Under the pieces are notes generated by a model, which was not told where the DNA came from, ran no database searches, and worked only from the letters and a program-made list of their open reading frames with translations. Shown piece after piece: positions 44,545 to 54,224 of a stretch of DNA of 64,000 nt (position 1 is the stretch's first letter; each line of letters begins with the position of its first letter). The position numbers and the translations under genes are program-made. Source of the stretch: Rhodothermus bifroesti (lineage in GTDB: Bacteria; Bacteroidota; Rhodothermia; Rhodothermales; Rhodothermaceae); the NCBI RefSeq assembly GCF_017908595.1, contig NZ_JAGKTL010000001.1:186001-250000 (forward strand), written 5' to 3'.

Positions 44545-45021
44545 ATGAGCTTAGATCGCTTGTTAGCACCCCACAGGCGTTGGATGGAGGTGGCCCTGCG
44601 CGAAGCCGAACGTGCTTTTGAAGAAGGGGAAGTGCCGGTAGGCGCTGTGGTTGTCCAAAACGACCGGATTATCGGCCGGGGCCACAACCGCGTTGAGCAG
44701 CTCAAAGATCCTACAGCGCATGCCGAGATGCTAGCCATCACGGCAGCCTGCAGCACCTTAGGCACGAAATACCTGAACGGATGCACGCTTTACGTCACCC
44801 TCGAGCCGTGCCCCATGTGTGCAGGAGCTATTCTCTGGGCCCGGATTGACCGCGTCGTCTTTGGAGCATTTGATGAAAAAGCTGGGGCAGCTTCGACGTT
44901 GTACAACCTGCTCCAAGACGCTCGCCTGAATCACCAAGTAGAGGTACTTTCAGGCTTAGAAGCGGATCGGGCTTCGGCACTGCTACAAGCCTTTTTTCGC
45001 CAACGCCGCAGCCCAAACTAA
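44545..45021 (+). CDS. tadA: tRNA-specific adenosine deaminase TadA
   Basis: TadA (158 aa) converts A34 of tRNA-Arg(ACG) to inosine. Start ATG 44545 ([18 protein letters not shown]) avoids the implausible leader of the longer frame at 44482 that overlaps arcA. The zinc and proton-shuttle motif is AHAEMLAI (about 58), and the second zinc motif is [16 protein letters not shown] (Cys near 88 and 91). [16 protein letters not shown] and a C-terminal helix complete the fold. Length is normal. Confidence 0.95.
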   Translation: MSLDRLLAPHRRWMEVALREAERAFEEGEVPVGAVVVQNDRIIGRGHNRVEQLKDPTAHAEMLAITAACSTLGTKYLNGCTLYVTLEPCPMCAGAILWARIDRVVFGAFDEKAGAASTLYNLLQDARLNHQVEVLSGLEADRASALLQAFFRQRRSPN

Positions 45022-45100
45022 GACTTCACAGCATCGCGCGAAACCCTGCTTGGCAAGCCGCGGTACAGCTTTGCAAGTTGCTTAGCCCTCCAAAGGTAAG

Positions 45101-46108
45101 ATGTGGGATGTCGTCATCGTTGGTGCAGGTCCAGTAGGCCTGGCCTGTGGCATTGAGGCCCGTCGGCGTGGTCTGGAGGCGTTGATTATCGAAAAAGGCG
45201 CCTTGGTAAACTCATTTCTGGGATATCCAACCAACATGGAATTCTTCTCCACGCCGGAGCTCATGGAAATCGGTGGGCATCCGTTTCCTACGCAGGGCTA
45301 CAAACCAACACGTGAAGAAGCCATCGAGTACTACCGACGCGTTGCAGCCGCCGAGCAGCTGCGCATTCGGCTCTATGAACGCGTGCTGCAGGTCACGGGC
45401 GAAGATGGTGCTTTCACTGTCCTTACGGAAAAGGGGACCTATGCCGCGCGCAAGGTCGTGATCGCTACGGGTTTTTTTGACCTTCCGAACTACCTAGGCG
45501 TACCTGGGGAGGACCTCCCTAAGGTTTCGCACTACTTCAAAGAGCCTTTCCCTTATACGGGGCAAAAAGTAGCTGTGATTGGCGGGCGCAATTCAGCAGC
45601 CAAAGCTGCGTTAAGCTGCTACCGCCATGGTGCTGAAGTGACCCTTATCCACCGAGGTCCATCGCTTTCGGACAAAATCAAGTACTGGATTCGCCCGGAC
45701 CTCGAAAACCGCATTCGTGAAGGCAGCATTCGGGCATTTTTCAACACGCGCGTGCTGGAAATTCGCCCCAGCAGCCTGTTGCTCCAAACGCCCGACGGAA
45801 AGCTGGAAATCGCAAACGACTGGGTACTGGCTTTAACTGGCTACCGGCCTGATCTCGAATTTCTCGCGCGCCTTGGTATCCAGATCGGCGACGACCCAGC
45901 CCGCACACCTTATTATAACCCAGAAACGTTTGAGACCAACCGACCAGGTCTATATCTGGCTGGAACGGTTTGCGGGGGCCTAAACACCAGCCGCTGGTTT
46001 ATTGAAAATGGCCGTTTTCACGCTAGCCGCATCATGGAGCACATTGCTACGGGTCGTGTTGCCGAGGCACCTGCCCTCGACGGTCAGCACTGGAAAACCG
46101 CCGAGTAG
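45101..46108 (+). CDS. ypdA: YpdA-family (bacillithiol-disulfide) NADPH-dependent reductase
   Basis: This 335-residue flavoprotein has an N-terminal FAD-binding dinucleotide fold (DVVIVGAGPVGLACGIEA), the family-typical LGYPTNMEFFSTPELMEIGG, a second NADPH-binding fold (VAVIGGRNSAAKAALSCYR) and the C-terminal FAD-binding GLYLAGTVCGGLNTSRWFIE. It lacks the CxxC pair of thioredoxin reductase. YpdA/Bdr proteins reduce oxidised bacillithiol in Firmicutes and related proteins are common in bacillithiol-producing bacteria. AAAGGTAAG precedes the ATG. The stop is 6 bp from the convergent sulP stop. Confidence 0.92.
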   Translation: MWDVVIVGAGPVGLACGIEARRRGLEALIIEKGALVNSFLGYPTNMEFFSTPELMEIGGHPFPTQGYKPTREEAIEYYRRVAAAEQLRIRLYERVLQVTGEDGAFTVLTEKGTYAARKVVIATGFFDLPNYLGVPGEDLPKVSHYFKEPFPYTGQKVAVIGGRNSAAKAALSCYRHGAEVTLIHRGPSLSDKIKYWIRPDLENRIREGSIRAFFNTRVLEIRPSSLLLQTPDGKLEIANDWVLALTGYRPDLEFLARLGIQIGDDPARTPYYNPETFETNRPGLYLAGTVCGGLNTSRWFIENGRFHASRIMEHIATGRVAEAPALDGQHWKTAE

Positions 46109-46114
46109 CCTCTT

Positions 46115-47854
46115 TTAGTGGGCTGGCGTTGCGGTCGCTTGTTCACGCCGCACTTCAGGAACTGCATCCGGGGGACGCTCACGCGCCGGAAGTCCCAACA
46201 CGGCATACGCCCGGTTCAGCGCGTCGTCAATGTTCCCAAAAACGTTTTCCTCTCCTACCCGATTCAGAAACCCTGACCGCTGCATCACTACCAAGGGCTG
46301 CGCGTGCACCCCAGAAAGGATCAGCACAGTCCCCTCTCGACGTGTGCGGTCCAACAAATCTTCCAGTGCCATCAGTCCGGTAGCATCCAAAGAAAGCACC
46401 TTGCGCAGGCGCAGAATAAGTACCCGCGGAGGCTTTTCCACCTGACGTAACGCATCCTTGAACTTGTCCGCTGCCCCAAAGAAAAAGGGCCCGTTCACCT
46501 CAAACACCTCGACCCCTTCTGGGATAAAACGGGTTCGAAGGGGATTAGGATCTTCTTCCTCTTCTTCTTCTAAAAGAGAACGCGTAACATAGCTCATCTG
46601 CGTTACTTCGGCCATACGGCGCATAAAGAGTAAAGCAGCCAACACAACACCAACTTGGATGGCTACGGTCAGGTCTACCAGTACCGTAAGCAGAAACGTG
46701 GCTAGCAGCACCAGCACATCGCTCTTAGGCCCACGGAAAAGCTTCACAAACAGATGCCATTCGCTCATGTTGTAAGCCACCACCAGCAAGATACCCGCCA
46801 GCGTAGCCATGGGCACCAGAGCGGCCCATTTACCAAAAAAGAGCATAATAAGCAGCAACACCAAGGCATGGATCATACCAGCTATGGGCGTACGACCCCC
46901 ATTTTTGACGTTCGTGGCCGTCCGTGCAATCGCTCCAGTAGCAGGAATACCTCCAAAAATCGGAGAGAAAACATTTGCTATGCCTTGGGCGATGAGTTCC
47001 ATATTGGAGCGATGCCGCCGGCCTGTCATCCCATCGGCCACAACCGCCGAAAGCAACGATTCGATACCTGCCAGCAGCGCAATCGTCAGCGCAGGCGAGA
47101 ACAGCTCAGGTAAAGCCTCCCAGGAAATCGCAGGAAATACTGGTTTGGGAAGCGTGTTGGGAACCGCACCAAACCGGCTTCCTATGGTCTCTACAGGAAG
47201 GTTCCCCAAATGCACCAGCGCCGTGGTCACCAGCAAGGCGATCAGAGATCCAGGCACCCGATGGGTTAGACGCGGCCAGTAGACCACGATCATCACGGTC
47301 AGCAACCCAACCCCTACCGCATAGGGATTAAACGTGTGAAGATGCGCTCCATAGGCCACCCATTTTTCAATAAACGCCGCAGGCACCGAAGACATCTGCA
47401 GGCCCAGAAAGTCCCTAAGCTGCCCGGCAGCAATGATCAGCGCTATACCTGCCGTAAAACCTACCGTGACCGGATATGGGATGTACTTAATTACGGTGCC
47501 CAAACGCGCCAACCCCATCACCATCAGCAGCAAACCCGCCAGCAGGGTTGCCACGGCTAACCCTGCATAGCCATGCTGCTGCACAATCCCATAGACAATA
47601 ACAATAAAAGCGCCCGTTGGACCACCAATCTGGACCCGACTACCGCTAAAACAGGAAATCAAAAAACCAGCAACAATGGCGGTGTAGAGTCCTTGCTCTG
47701 GCTTTACCCCTGAAGCAATCGCAAATGCAATTGCCAGCGGCAAGGCTACAATCCCTACAATAACCCCTGCGCTAAGATCTTTTATGAACTGCTCCTTGGT
47801 ATACCCTTCACGAAGAACAGTTAGCAGCTTAGGTTCGAGCTTACTTTGGGGCAT
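46115..47854 (-). CDS. SulP-family anion transporter with STAS domain
   Basis: This 579-residue inner-membrane carrier has the SulP/SLC26 core: DLSAGVIVGIVALPLAIAFAIASGV (helix 1), GGPTGAFIVIVYGIV, and about 11-14 helices to about residue 430. An acidic linker (EEEEEEDPNP) and a cytoplasmic STAS domain (about 450-560; LSLDATGLMALEDLL, ILSGVHAQPLVVMQRSGF) follow. Family members move sulfate, bicarbonate or other anions; substrate is not predictable from this sequence. It is the last gene of a five-gene minus-strand run from tatA, though a weak hairpin precedes it. Confidence 0.92.
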   Translation of the reverse strand: MPQSKLEPKLLTVLREGYTKEQFIKDLSAGVIVGIVALPLAIAFAIASGVKPEQGLYTAIVAGFLISCFSGSRVQIGGPTGAFIVIVYGIVQQHGYAGLAVATLLAGLLLMVMGLARLGTVIKYIPYPVTVGFTAGIALIIAAGQLRDFLGLQMSSVPAAFIEKWVAYGAHLHTFNPYAVGVGLLTVMIVVYWPRLTHRVPGSLIALLVTTALVHLGNLPVETIGSRFGAVPNTLPKPVFPAISWEALPELFSPALTIALLAGIESLLSAVVADGMTGRRHRSNMELIAQGIANVFSPIFGGIPATGAIARTATNVKNGGRTPIAGMIHALVLLLIMLFFGKWAALVPMATLAGILLVVAYNMSEWHLFVKLFRGPKSDVLVLLATFLLTVLVDLTVAIQVGVVLAALLFMRRMAEVTQMSYVTRSLLEEEEEEDPNPLRTRFIPEGVEVFEVNGPFFFGAADKFKDALRQVEKPPRVLILRLRKVLSLDATGLMALEDLLDRTRREGTVLILSGVHAQPLVVMQRSGFLNRVGEENVFGNIDDALNRAYAVLGLPARERPPDAVPEVRREQATATPAH

Positions 47855-47938
47855 GGGTTAGAAAAGCTTTGTGAGAAAAAAAAACGGGTCTTTGTACTTG
47901 TCGACCTCAAGAAGATCCGAGAATTTTAACCTAAAACC

Positions 47939-47965
47939 GCAAAAGCTCTTCGGCTTTAGCTTTGC
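47939..47965 (-). terminator. Weak terminator-like hairpin after engB
   Basis: GCAAAGCT and AGCTTTTGC can pair with one bulged base around an 11-nt loop spanning the engB stop, and GCGGTTTT follows on the minus strand. The stem is A/T-rich, so at most partial termination before sulP is likely. Confidence 0.3.
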
Positions 47966-48555
47966 CTGCCTAAGGCTACTTGCGCAATCCAACCCCAAAG
48001 CTCCCGAAGGCCTAAGCCTGTGTGCGCAGAGGTCACGACAACAGGGACTTCCAGCGCCCGCTTCGCTAACGCCTGCGCTACCTGGCGCGTAGCCTGCACG
48101 CGCCGGGGAGCAGACACTTTATCGGCTTTAGTCAGCGCAATCAGGTAGGGGACGTGCTGGCCACGCATGAGGTCCATCATGGCTTCATCTAGGGCCGTAG
48201 GCGGATGGCGGCTGTCGACCAAATGCACAACAAGCGCTAGCGTAGGACGCTCTTGCAGATAGCGTGTGATGAGCTGCGCCCATGCACGCCGCTCAGCCTG
48301 AGCCGCACGCGCAAAGCCGTAGCCAGGAAGGTCTACAAAATAAAGGTGGTTATCGACCAGGTAAAAATTGAGTTGGCGCGTTTTGCCCGGCGTACTGCTA
48401 ACGCGAGCCAGGCCAGGAGCCCGAAGTAGCGCGTTGATCAAGGAGCTTTTACCTACGTTCGATCGTCCAGCAAAAGCCACTTCGGGCAGCCCCTCGACCG
48501 GCAAATCCTCCCAGCGCGTCACGCTGCGCAGAAAACGCGCGGCAGGTTTTTTCAC
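47956..48555 (-). CDS. engB: Ribosome-biogenesis GTPase EngB/YihA
   Basis: EngB (199 aa) is a GTPase needed for large-subunit ribosome assembly. I start it at GTG 48555 (MKKPAARFLRSVTRWEDL), 13 bp after sucD; the longer frame to 48633 overlaps sucD and is not conserved in character. G motifs: G1 GRSNVGKSSLINALL, G2 STPGKTRQ, G3 DLPGYG, G4 TKADK, G5 TSA. Length matches the family. Confidence 0.94.
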   Translation of the reverse strand: MKKPAARFLRSVTRWEDLPVEGLPEVAFAGRSNVGKSSLINALLRAPGLARVSSTPGKTRQLNFYLVDNHLYFVDLPGYGFARAAQAERRAWAQLITRYLQERPTLALVVHLVDSRHPPTALDEAMMDLMRGQHVPYLIALTKADKVSAPRRVQATRQVAQALAKRALEVPVVVTSAHTGLGLRELWGWIAQVALGRQS

Positions 48556-48568
48556 GGTTGAGCGTCTT

Positions 48569-49447
48569 TTATGCCTGCACTCCCAAATGCTCGCGGACGG
48601 TCTCGCCAATAAGCGCCGGGTTGCGTACCACAACAGCCCCAGCTGCTTCTAGCGCCTTGAATTTTTCTTCAGCCGTGCCTTTCCCACCAGCAATAATGGC
48701 ACCTGCATGGCCCATCCGTCGTCCCGGAGGAGCCGTTGCACCGGCAATGAACGCAAAGACAGGCTTGGTCATGTAGGCCTTAATAAAAGCCGCGGCTTCT
48801 TCTTCAGCCGTACCGCCGATTTCGCCGATCAGCACCACCGCTTCTGTTTCTGGGTCGTCTTGAAACAACCGGAGCACCTCGGTAAAACGCAACCCAATAA
48901 TCGGATCGCCCCCAATCCCAACCGCCGTGCTCTGCCCCAATCCCATACGCGTCAGCTGGTCTACGGCTTCGTAGGTCAGCGTACCTGAGCGCGACACAAC
49001 ACCAATGGTCCCTTCTTTAAAAATCATCCCTGGCATAATGCCTACTTTCGCCTGGCCAGGCGTAATCACACCAGGGCAATTGGGACCAATAAGCTTAGCC
49101 CCTTTTTGCCGCACATAATGATAGACCGGGATCATGTCCCGCACCGGGATGCCTTCTGTAATGCACACAATTACCTCAATACCAGCATCGACAGCTTCTA
49201 CGATAGCATCCGCTGCAAAGGCAGGAGGCACAAAGATAATCGACGTGTTGGCGCCTTCTTTTTCTACTGCCTCTGCCACAGTATTAAAAACAGGCCGATC
49301 TAGGTGTTTCTGCCCGCCTTTGCCTGGAGTAACGCCAGCCACAACGTTGGTCCCGTATTCAATCATCTGCTGGGCATGGAAAGTCCCTTCTTTACCCGTG
49401 ATGCCCTGTACCACCAGACGTGTATGTCGGTCAACCAAAATGCTCAT
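48569..49447 (-). CDS. sucD: Succinate-CoA ligase, alpha subunit
   Basis: SucD (292 aa) forms, with SucC, the TCA-cycle enzyme that makes ATP or GTP from succinyl-CoA. It shows the CoA-binding [39 protein letters not shown] and [17 protein letters not shown]. The phosphohistidine segment is [20 protein letters not shown] (His near 246). sucC is not adjacent; in this window gatA lies directly upstream with a 22-bp gap. Confidence 0.96.
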   Translation of the reverse strand: MSILVDRHTRLVVQGITGKEGTFHAQQMIEYGTNVVAGVTPGKGGQKHLDRPVFNTVAEAVEKEGANTSIIFVPPAFAADAIVEAVDAGIEVIVCITEGIPVRDMIPVYHYVRQKGAKLIGPNCPGVITPGQAKVGIMPGMIFKEGTIGVVSRSGTLTYEAVDQLTRMGLGQSTAVGIGGDPIIGLRFTEVLRLFQDDPETEAVVLIGEIGGTAEEEAAAFIKAYMTKPVFAFIAGATAPPGRRMGHAGAIIAGGKGTAEEKFKALEAAGAVVVRNPALIGETVREHLGVQA

Positions 49448-49469
49448 GGTTTTCTGAGGTTTAGCCTGT

Positions 49470-50942
49470 TTATAGGGTGCTAAGCTCCATCAGCGTTTTT
49501 CCTACCTGTAGCAGGGTGGCCTCGTCAAAATGCCGTCCCAAAAGCTGAGCGCCCACAGGGAAGCCACTTGAATGCGTACCTACAGGTACCACCAGACCAG
49601 GGATGCCAGCTAAGTTCGCCGTCACGGTGTAGACATCGCTGAGGTACATTTCGAGTGGGTCCGAGAGCTTGCTCCCCAGAGGGAAAGGCGGGGTGGGCGA
49701 AGCCGGCGTAAGCAGCACATCGACCTGCTCAAAAGCCCGGTCAAAATCCTGTCGAATTAACCGGCGTACCCGCTGTGCTTTGGCATAATAAGCTTCATAA
49801 TAGCCCGCCGAGAGCACGTAGGTGCCCAGCATAATGCGGCGTTTGACCTCAGTTCCAAAACCCTCGCTACGAGAGCGCACATAGAGACGATAGATTACCG
49901 CGTCGTCGCTACCGCTTTCGGCCAGCTCACGTCGGATCTGCTGCACATCGGCGCGGTAGCCATAGCGAATGCCATCATAACGCGCCAAGTTACTTGAAGC
50001 CTCCGCTGTGGCCAGAATGTAGTACGCAGCAATGCCGTATTCGGTGTGCGGTAGCGATACTTCTTGCACTACGGCTCCAGCAGCTTCAAGCTGCGCAGCG
50101 CGCTTTTCGAGCACCTGGCGGATCTCCGGATCCAGGCCTTCGGCGAAGTATTCACGCGGCAATCCAATCCGCAACCCTTGCATGGGGCGGTCCAGCGCTG
50201 CCACATAGTCGGGCACAGCTACCGGCGCGCTGGTCGAATCCCAGCGGTCAACCCCAGCCATCACTTGCAGTAGCCGGGCCACATCTTCAACCGTGTGCGC
50301 AAAAGGCCCAATCGTATCCAAAGATGAGGCATAAGCGACCAATCCATAGCGGCTGACGCGCCCATAAGTAGGCTTAAGACCTACAACCCCACAAAAGGCG
50401 GCTGGCTGACGAATAGATCCCCCAGTATCGCTGCCTAGTGCGGCATGGCACATTTTTGCGGCAACCGCCACGGCCGATCCCCCGGAAGACCCCCCAGGCA
50501 CGTAGTCTGGGTTGATCGGGTTACGCGCCGGACCAAAATACGATGTTTCGTTCGACGAGCCCATGGCGAACTCGTCACAGTTGGTCTTGCCAATAAAAAT
50601 CGCCCCTGCCGCGCGCAAGCGCTCAATGACTGTGGCGTCGTAGAGGGAAACAAAGTTTTCCAGCATGCGCGAGCCGCAGGTGACGCGCTGGTCTTTGATG
50701 CAAATCACGTCCTTTACCGCCAGCACCAATCCACCCAGAGGCGGCAACGGTTCCCCTTGGCGCAAACGCTGATCCAGCGTTCGTGCCTGAGCAAGCGCAC
50801 CAGCTGCATCTACGGAAATGAAGGCGTTTAGCCGAGCATTTTCGGCCTCAATGCGCTCCAAAAAAGAAGAGACCAGCGCTTCGCAACTGGTCTCACCCTG
50901 CTCCAGCGCCCGACGGGCGTCGGCGTACGTCACATACTCCAT
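49470..50942 (-). CDS. gatA: Glutamyl-/aspartyl-tRNA amidotransferase subunit A
   Basis: GatA (490 aa) is the glutaminase/amidase part of GatCAB, which converts misacylated Glu-tRNA-Gln or Asp-tRNA-Asn. The amidase-signature triad is visible: Lys77 in [11 protein letters not shown], cis-Ser near 152 in [12 protein letters not shown], nucleophile Ser176 in [32 protein letters not shown] and a normal C terminus follow. The gene lies 17 bp downstream of tatA. gatB and gatC are not in the window. Confidence 0.96.
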   Translation of the reverse strand: MEYVTYADARRALEQGETSCEALVSSFLERIEAENARLNAFISVDAAGALAQARTLDQRLRQGEPLPPLGGLVLAVKDVICIKDQRVTCGSRMLENFVSLYDATVIERLRAAGAIFIGKTNCDEFAMGSSNETSYFGPARNPINPDYVPGGSSGGSAVAVAAKMCHAALGSDTGGSIRQPAAFCGVVGLKPTYGRVSRYGLVAYASSLDTIGPFAHTVEDVARLLQVMAGVDRWDSTSAPVAVPDYVAALDRPMQGLRIGLPREYFAEGLDPEIRQVLEKRAAQLEAAGAVVQEVSLPHTEYGIAAYYILATAEASSNLARYDGIRYGYRADVQQIRRELAESGSDDAVIYRLYVRSRSEGFGTEVKRRIMLGTYVLSAGYYEAYYAKAQRVRRLIRQDFDRAFEQVDVLLTPASPTPPFPLGSKLSDPLEMYLSDVYTVTANLAGIPGLVVPVGTHSSGFPVGAQLLGRHFDEATLLQVGKTLMELSTL

Positions 50943-50959
50943 AACGCGATCAGACGGGG

Positions 50960-51238
50960 TCAGTTCTGCGTCGACTCCGGCTGCTGTGCCGACTCTGATT
51001 GCTGCGTCGACGAGGAAGTCGTCCGCGCCGTCGCTGTCCCTTGCTGTGGTGGCCGAATCTGTGGCCTTTCTTCTACCTCTACAGAAAGCTCACGCGAAAC
51101 CTCCCGCGTAGCCTCCTTAAATTCCCGAATGCCTTTTCCAAGTCCACGCGCAATCTCTGGGATACGCTTAGCCCCAAAAACCAGAAGGACCACCAAAAAG
51201 ATCAGTAAAAGCTCAGTCGCACCGATGTTGCCAAACAT
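50960..51238 (-). CDS. tatA: Twin-arginine translocase subunit TatA/E
   Basis: This 92-residue protein has the TatA layout: one membrane helix ([20 protein letters not shown]), the hinge [14 protein letters not shown], an amphipathic helix ([17 protein letters not shown]) and a Gln/Ser/Thr-rich tail. It forms the pore of the Tat system, which may export the twin-arginine-like esterase of the pectin operon. TatB is similar, but the short [12 protein letters not shown] start favours TatA. tatC is not in view. Confidence 0.93.
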   Translation of the reverse strand: MFGNIGATELLLIFLVVLLVFGAKRIPEIARGLGKGIREFKEATREVSRELSVEVEERPQIRPPQQGTATARTTSSSTQQSESAQQPESTQN

Positions 51239-51441
51239 GACGTCACCTCAGCGAAAGTTTGCGGGCGGTCTCGTATTGGAATCAATAATAGAAAAATTTA
51301 CGCAACCTCTCCCCTTACCATGGCAAAATCTTACAAAAGATCACACCGGTTGGCAAAGCCAAAACGACCGCCCTAAGCTAGGGTTCCGCCTCCCAGAAAC
51401 CCCCTGCAGCCACGACCGTTTTTTCTAAGCAAAAAGTTGCT

Positions 51442-52521
51442 ATGCAAACTTTTGCCTTGCTCTCCAAAACGGCCCTTCAGGCTTGGCCTAAGGCAGAGCT
51501 GCACTGCCACTTAGATGGCTCCTTGCGTCTGGAAACACTTCTGGACCTAGCCCGCCAACAGGGAAAAACTGCGCTCCTCCCTGCCGACAGTCTTGAAGGA
51601 TTAGCAGAGATTTTACAGCAGGTCGATACCTCGGCCTCGCTAGAGGCCTATTTGCAGTGGTTTCGCTACACGGTCCCCCTGATGCAAACGCGAGAGGCGC
51701 TCCGCCGGATTGCCTACGAACTGGCCGAAGACGCTGCCCGAGAAAACGTCTGCTACCTCGAGGTACGCTATGCGCCGGTGCTGCACACCGAAGAAGGCTT
51801 AACGCTCGAACAGGTCAATGAAGCCGTACTTGATGGCTTGCGGGCTGCTGAACGCGACTTTGGCCTACGCATCGGATTGATTCTTTGCGGCTTGCGCCAC
51901 CTACCGGAAACGTTCTCGCTACGTACAGCCGAGCTGGCCGTAGCCTATCGCAAACGTGGCGTAGTGGCCTTCGACCTGGCCGGTGGCGAAGCTGGACACC
52001 CGCCTAAGCACCACCTGCACGCCTTTTACTACGCCCGCAACCATCTGCTCAACCTAACGGTCCATGCTGGAGAGTCTTGGGGACCGGATTCCATCCATCA
52101 GGCCTTGTTTTACTGCGGCGCCCATCGCATTGGCCATGGCGTCACGCTTTACCAAGATCCTGACCTCTTGCAATACGTGCTCGATCATCAAATTCCCTTG
52201 GAGATTTGCCCTACAAGCAACGTGCAGACGAAAGCCGTTGCCGACTATGCCACCCATCCGCTCCGGTATTACGTAGAGCATTCGCTGGCCGTGACCATCA
52301 ACACGGACAATCGCCTCTTCAGCCGTACCACCATGACCGAAGAATTGTGGCGTGCGCACACTGCCTGTGGCCTAAGTGTGCAACAACTCCGAGAAGTCGT
52401 GCTCAACGGATTCCGGCACGCCTTTTTACACTGGGATGAGAAACAGGATCTTTTGCGCAACGTGGAAGCGTCGCTCAAGCAGCTTACAGCCGACCCAACA
52501 CAGCCAAGCCTTACCCACTAA
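51442..52521 (+). CDS. add: Adenosine deaminase
   Basis: This 359-residue TIM-barrel enzyme deaminates adenosine to inosine in purine salvage. Zinc and catalytic motifs are AELHCHLDGSLR (about 18-27), VHAGESWGPDSI (catalytic Glu), AHRIGHGVTL, PLEICPTSNVQT and VTINTDNRLFSRT. The last has Asn where the classic enzyme has a second Asp (NTDD), a form I recall as common in one bacterial subfamily. The 203-bp region before it, shared with divergent tatA, shows no promoter I can name. Confidence 0.93.
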   Translation: MQTFALLSKTALQAWPKAELHCHLDGSLRLETLLDLARQQGKTALLPADSLEGLAEILQQVDTSASLEAYLQWFRYTVPLMQTREALRRIAYELAEDAARENVCYLEVRYAPVLHTEEGLTLEQVNEAVLDGLRAAERDFGLRIGLILCGLRHLPETFSLRTAELAVAYRKRGVVAFDLAGGEAGHPPKHHLHAFYYARNHLLNLTVHAGESWGPDSIHQALFYCGAHRIGHGVTLYQDPDLLQYVLDHQIPLEICPTSNVQTKAVADYATHPLRYYVEHSLAVTINTDNRLFSRTTMTEELWRAHTACGLSVQQLREVVLNGFRHAFLHWDEKQDLLRNVEASLKQLTADPTQPSLTH

Positions 52522-52536
52522 GCTTTATCGCCGTCC

Positions 52537-53838
52537 ATGATACGTCGCGTCTCTCAAGCCCAAAGTTTACTAGGCCTTGTTGAGCTTCCGCCCGACAAAT
52601 CCATTGCCCATAGGGCAGCCCTGCTGGCAGCCTTAGCCGACGGCACCTCACGCTTGGTGAACTACCCTTCAGCTGCCGATCCGCAGTCGACGCTTTCCTG
52701 CCTGCGCCAGCTGGGCGTGCCCATCTATGAAGATGCGCACGGCATCCTAGTGGTAGAAGGCCGCGGTTTAGAAGGCTTGCGAGCACCCAACCAACCCCTT
52801 GATTGCGGCAACTCGGGCACCACAATGCGACTTTTGGCGGGTATACTGGCGGGGCAACCCTTTGCCAGTACCCTCGTGGGCGACGCTTCGCTAAGCCGCC
52901 GCCCTATGGAACGCATTGCAGCACCACTGCGCCAGATGGGCGCTGTGGTCACGCTTACCGATGGGCACCCCCCCCTCTACGTTCAGGGTTGCCGCCCGCT
53001 ACGCAACATTACCTATCGCCTGCCTGTGCCCTCAGCTCAGGTCAAGTCCTGCGTCCTGCTGGCTGGCTTGTTTGCTGAAGGGGAGACGACCGTCATCGAA
53101 TCCGTACCTTCGCGGGACCACACCGAACGCATGCTGGGCTTAAATGTGGTAGAGCTAAACGGCGAACGCTACCTGACCGTCCAGGGCGGTATGCGCATTC
53201 CTGCACGCACTTGGGCTATCCCGCGCGACTTCTCGGCAGCTGCGTTCTTTTTGGTCGCTGGCACCCTTGTACCCGACAGTGAAATCCGCCTACCTGGGGT
53301 GGGACTGAACCCTTCCCGCAGCGCCTTGCTCGACGTACTCCGGGCCATGGGCGCCAACATCCAGGTCGAAAATGAACGCGTCTACGGTGGCGAGCCGATC
53401 GCAGACCTTGTAGTGCGCAGCAGCACACTACACGGTGTGCAGGTAGCGGGAACGATTATCCCTAACCTGATTGATGAGATTCCAGTGCTGGCTGTAGCCG
53501 CTACCTGTGCCCATGGCCGCACCGAAATCCGCGATGCTGCCGAGCTGCGCGTCAAAGAAACCGATCGCATTGCTGCCATGGCCGAAAACCTGCAAGCCCT
53601 CGGGGCACGTGTCGAAGTGTTCGACGATGGACTAGCCATCGAGGGACGCTGTCGGCTACGGGGAACCACCGTGCGTAGCTTCGACGATCACCGCATTGCT
53701 ATGGCCATGGGCGTAGCCGGACTGGTTGCCGAGGGCGAAACCCTGATCGAAGGGGCCGAATGCGCCCGCATTTCTTTCCCCGGCTTCTGGGAGGTGCTAG
53801 ATCGCCTGGCTGGCCGACCTATTCCAGCCAACCCCTAG
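52537..53838 (+). CDS. aroA: 3-phosphoshikimate 1-carboxyvinyltransferase (EPSP synthase)
   Basis: AroA (433 aa) joins PEP to shikimate 3-phosphate to make EPSP, the penultimate chorismate precursor. Motifs: PPDKSIAHRAALLAALADGT near the N terminus, LDCGNSGTTMRLLAG (PEP/glyphosate region), SLSRRPMERIAAPLRQMGA, and RVKETDRIAAMAENLQALG. Both six-repeat lobes are complete. It follows add by 15 bp and overlaps the convergent MGMT gene by 4 bp. Functionally related to aroK at 39911. Confidence 0.96.
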   Translation: MIRRVSQAQSLLGLVELPPDKSIAHRAALLAALADGTSRLVNYPSAADPQSTLSCLRQLGVPIYEDAHGILVVEGRGLEGLRAPNQPLDCGNSGTTMRLLAGILAGQPFASTLVGDASLSRRPMERIAAPLRQMGAVVTLTDGHPPLYVQGCRPLRNITYRLPVPSAQVKSCVLLAGLFAEGETTVIESVPSRDHTERMLGLNVVELNGERYLTVQGGMRIPARTWAIPRDFSAAAFFLVAGTLVPDSEIRLPGVGLNPSRSALLDVLRAMGANIQVENERVYGGEPIADLVVRSSTLHGVQVAGTIIPNLIDEIPVLAVAATCAHGRTEIRDAAELRVKETDRIAAMAENLQALGARVEVFDDGLAIEGRCRLRGTTVRSFDDHRIAMAMGVAGLVAEGETLIEGAECARISFPGFWEVLDRLAGRPIPANP

Positions 53839-54224
53839 GCCGCTTCATCCTGGCCTGGAATCCATAAATGACGCGACAAATCCACCCGACCGTCTTCGGT
53901 AAACGTGACGCCCTCACTACGCAAACGCTCTTCCATCACAAAAGGCCCCTCAAAGTGCATGCGACCCGTTAGCTCTCCCCGACGGTTGACCACCCGATGA
54001 CAGGGCAAATGCGATCCAGCTGCCGCATTGAGCGCCCAACCCACCGTGCGCGCTGCACTGCGCGCACCTAAGTATGCCGCAATGTGCCCATAGGTCGTCA
54101 CCCGCCCTGGTGGAATCTGCGCCACCACCGCCCAAACACGCTCAAAAAAATCTCCTTGCACTGCCTGCGACAATTTGCGCGGGTTTTGCTTTACGAGATC
54201 AGCTCGAAATTGATGGCGCGCCAT
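53835..54224 (-). CDS. MGMT-family protein, DNA-binding domain only
   Basis: This 129-residue protein contains only the C-terminal domain of O6-alkylguanine-DNA alkyltransferases: VWAVVAQIPPGRVTTYGHIAAYLG (DNA-binding helix-turn-helix), ARTVGWALNAAAGSHLPC, and active-site PCHRVVNRRGELTG with Cys75 intact. Alkyltransferase-like (Atl) proteins have Trp in place of this Cys, so this one may still accept alkyl groups or may only flag lesions for repair. Its start at ATG 54224 has AGGA just upstream and overlaps the GWxTD gene by 34 bp, implying coupled translation. Confidence 0.88.
   Translation of the reverse strand: MARHQFRADLVKQNPRKLSQAVQGDFFERVWAVVAQIPPGRVTTYGHIAAYLGARSAARTVGWALNAAAGSHLPCHRVVNRRGELTGRMHFEGPFVMEERLRSEGVTFTEDGRVDLSRHLWIPGQDEAA

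Noticed and set aside
46540-46570. Short run of TTC/CTT triplets in the sulP gene
   Set aside because: Encodes the acidic Glu-rich linker before the STAS domain; not an independent repeat element.
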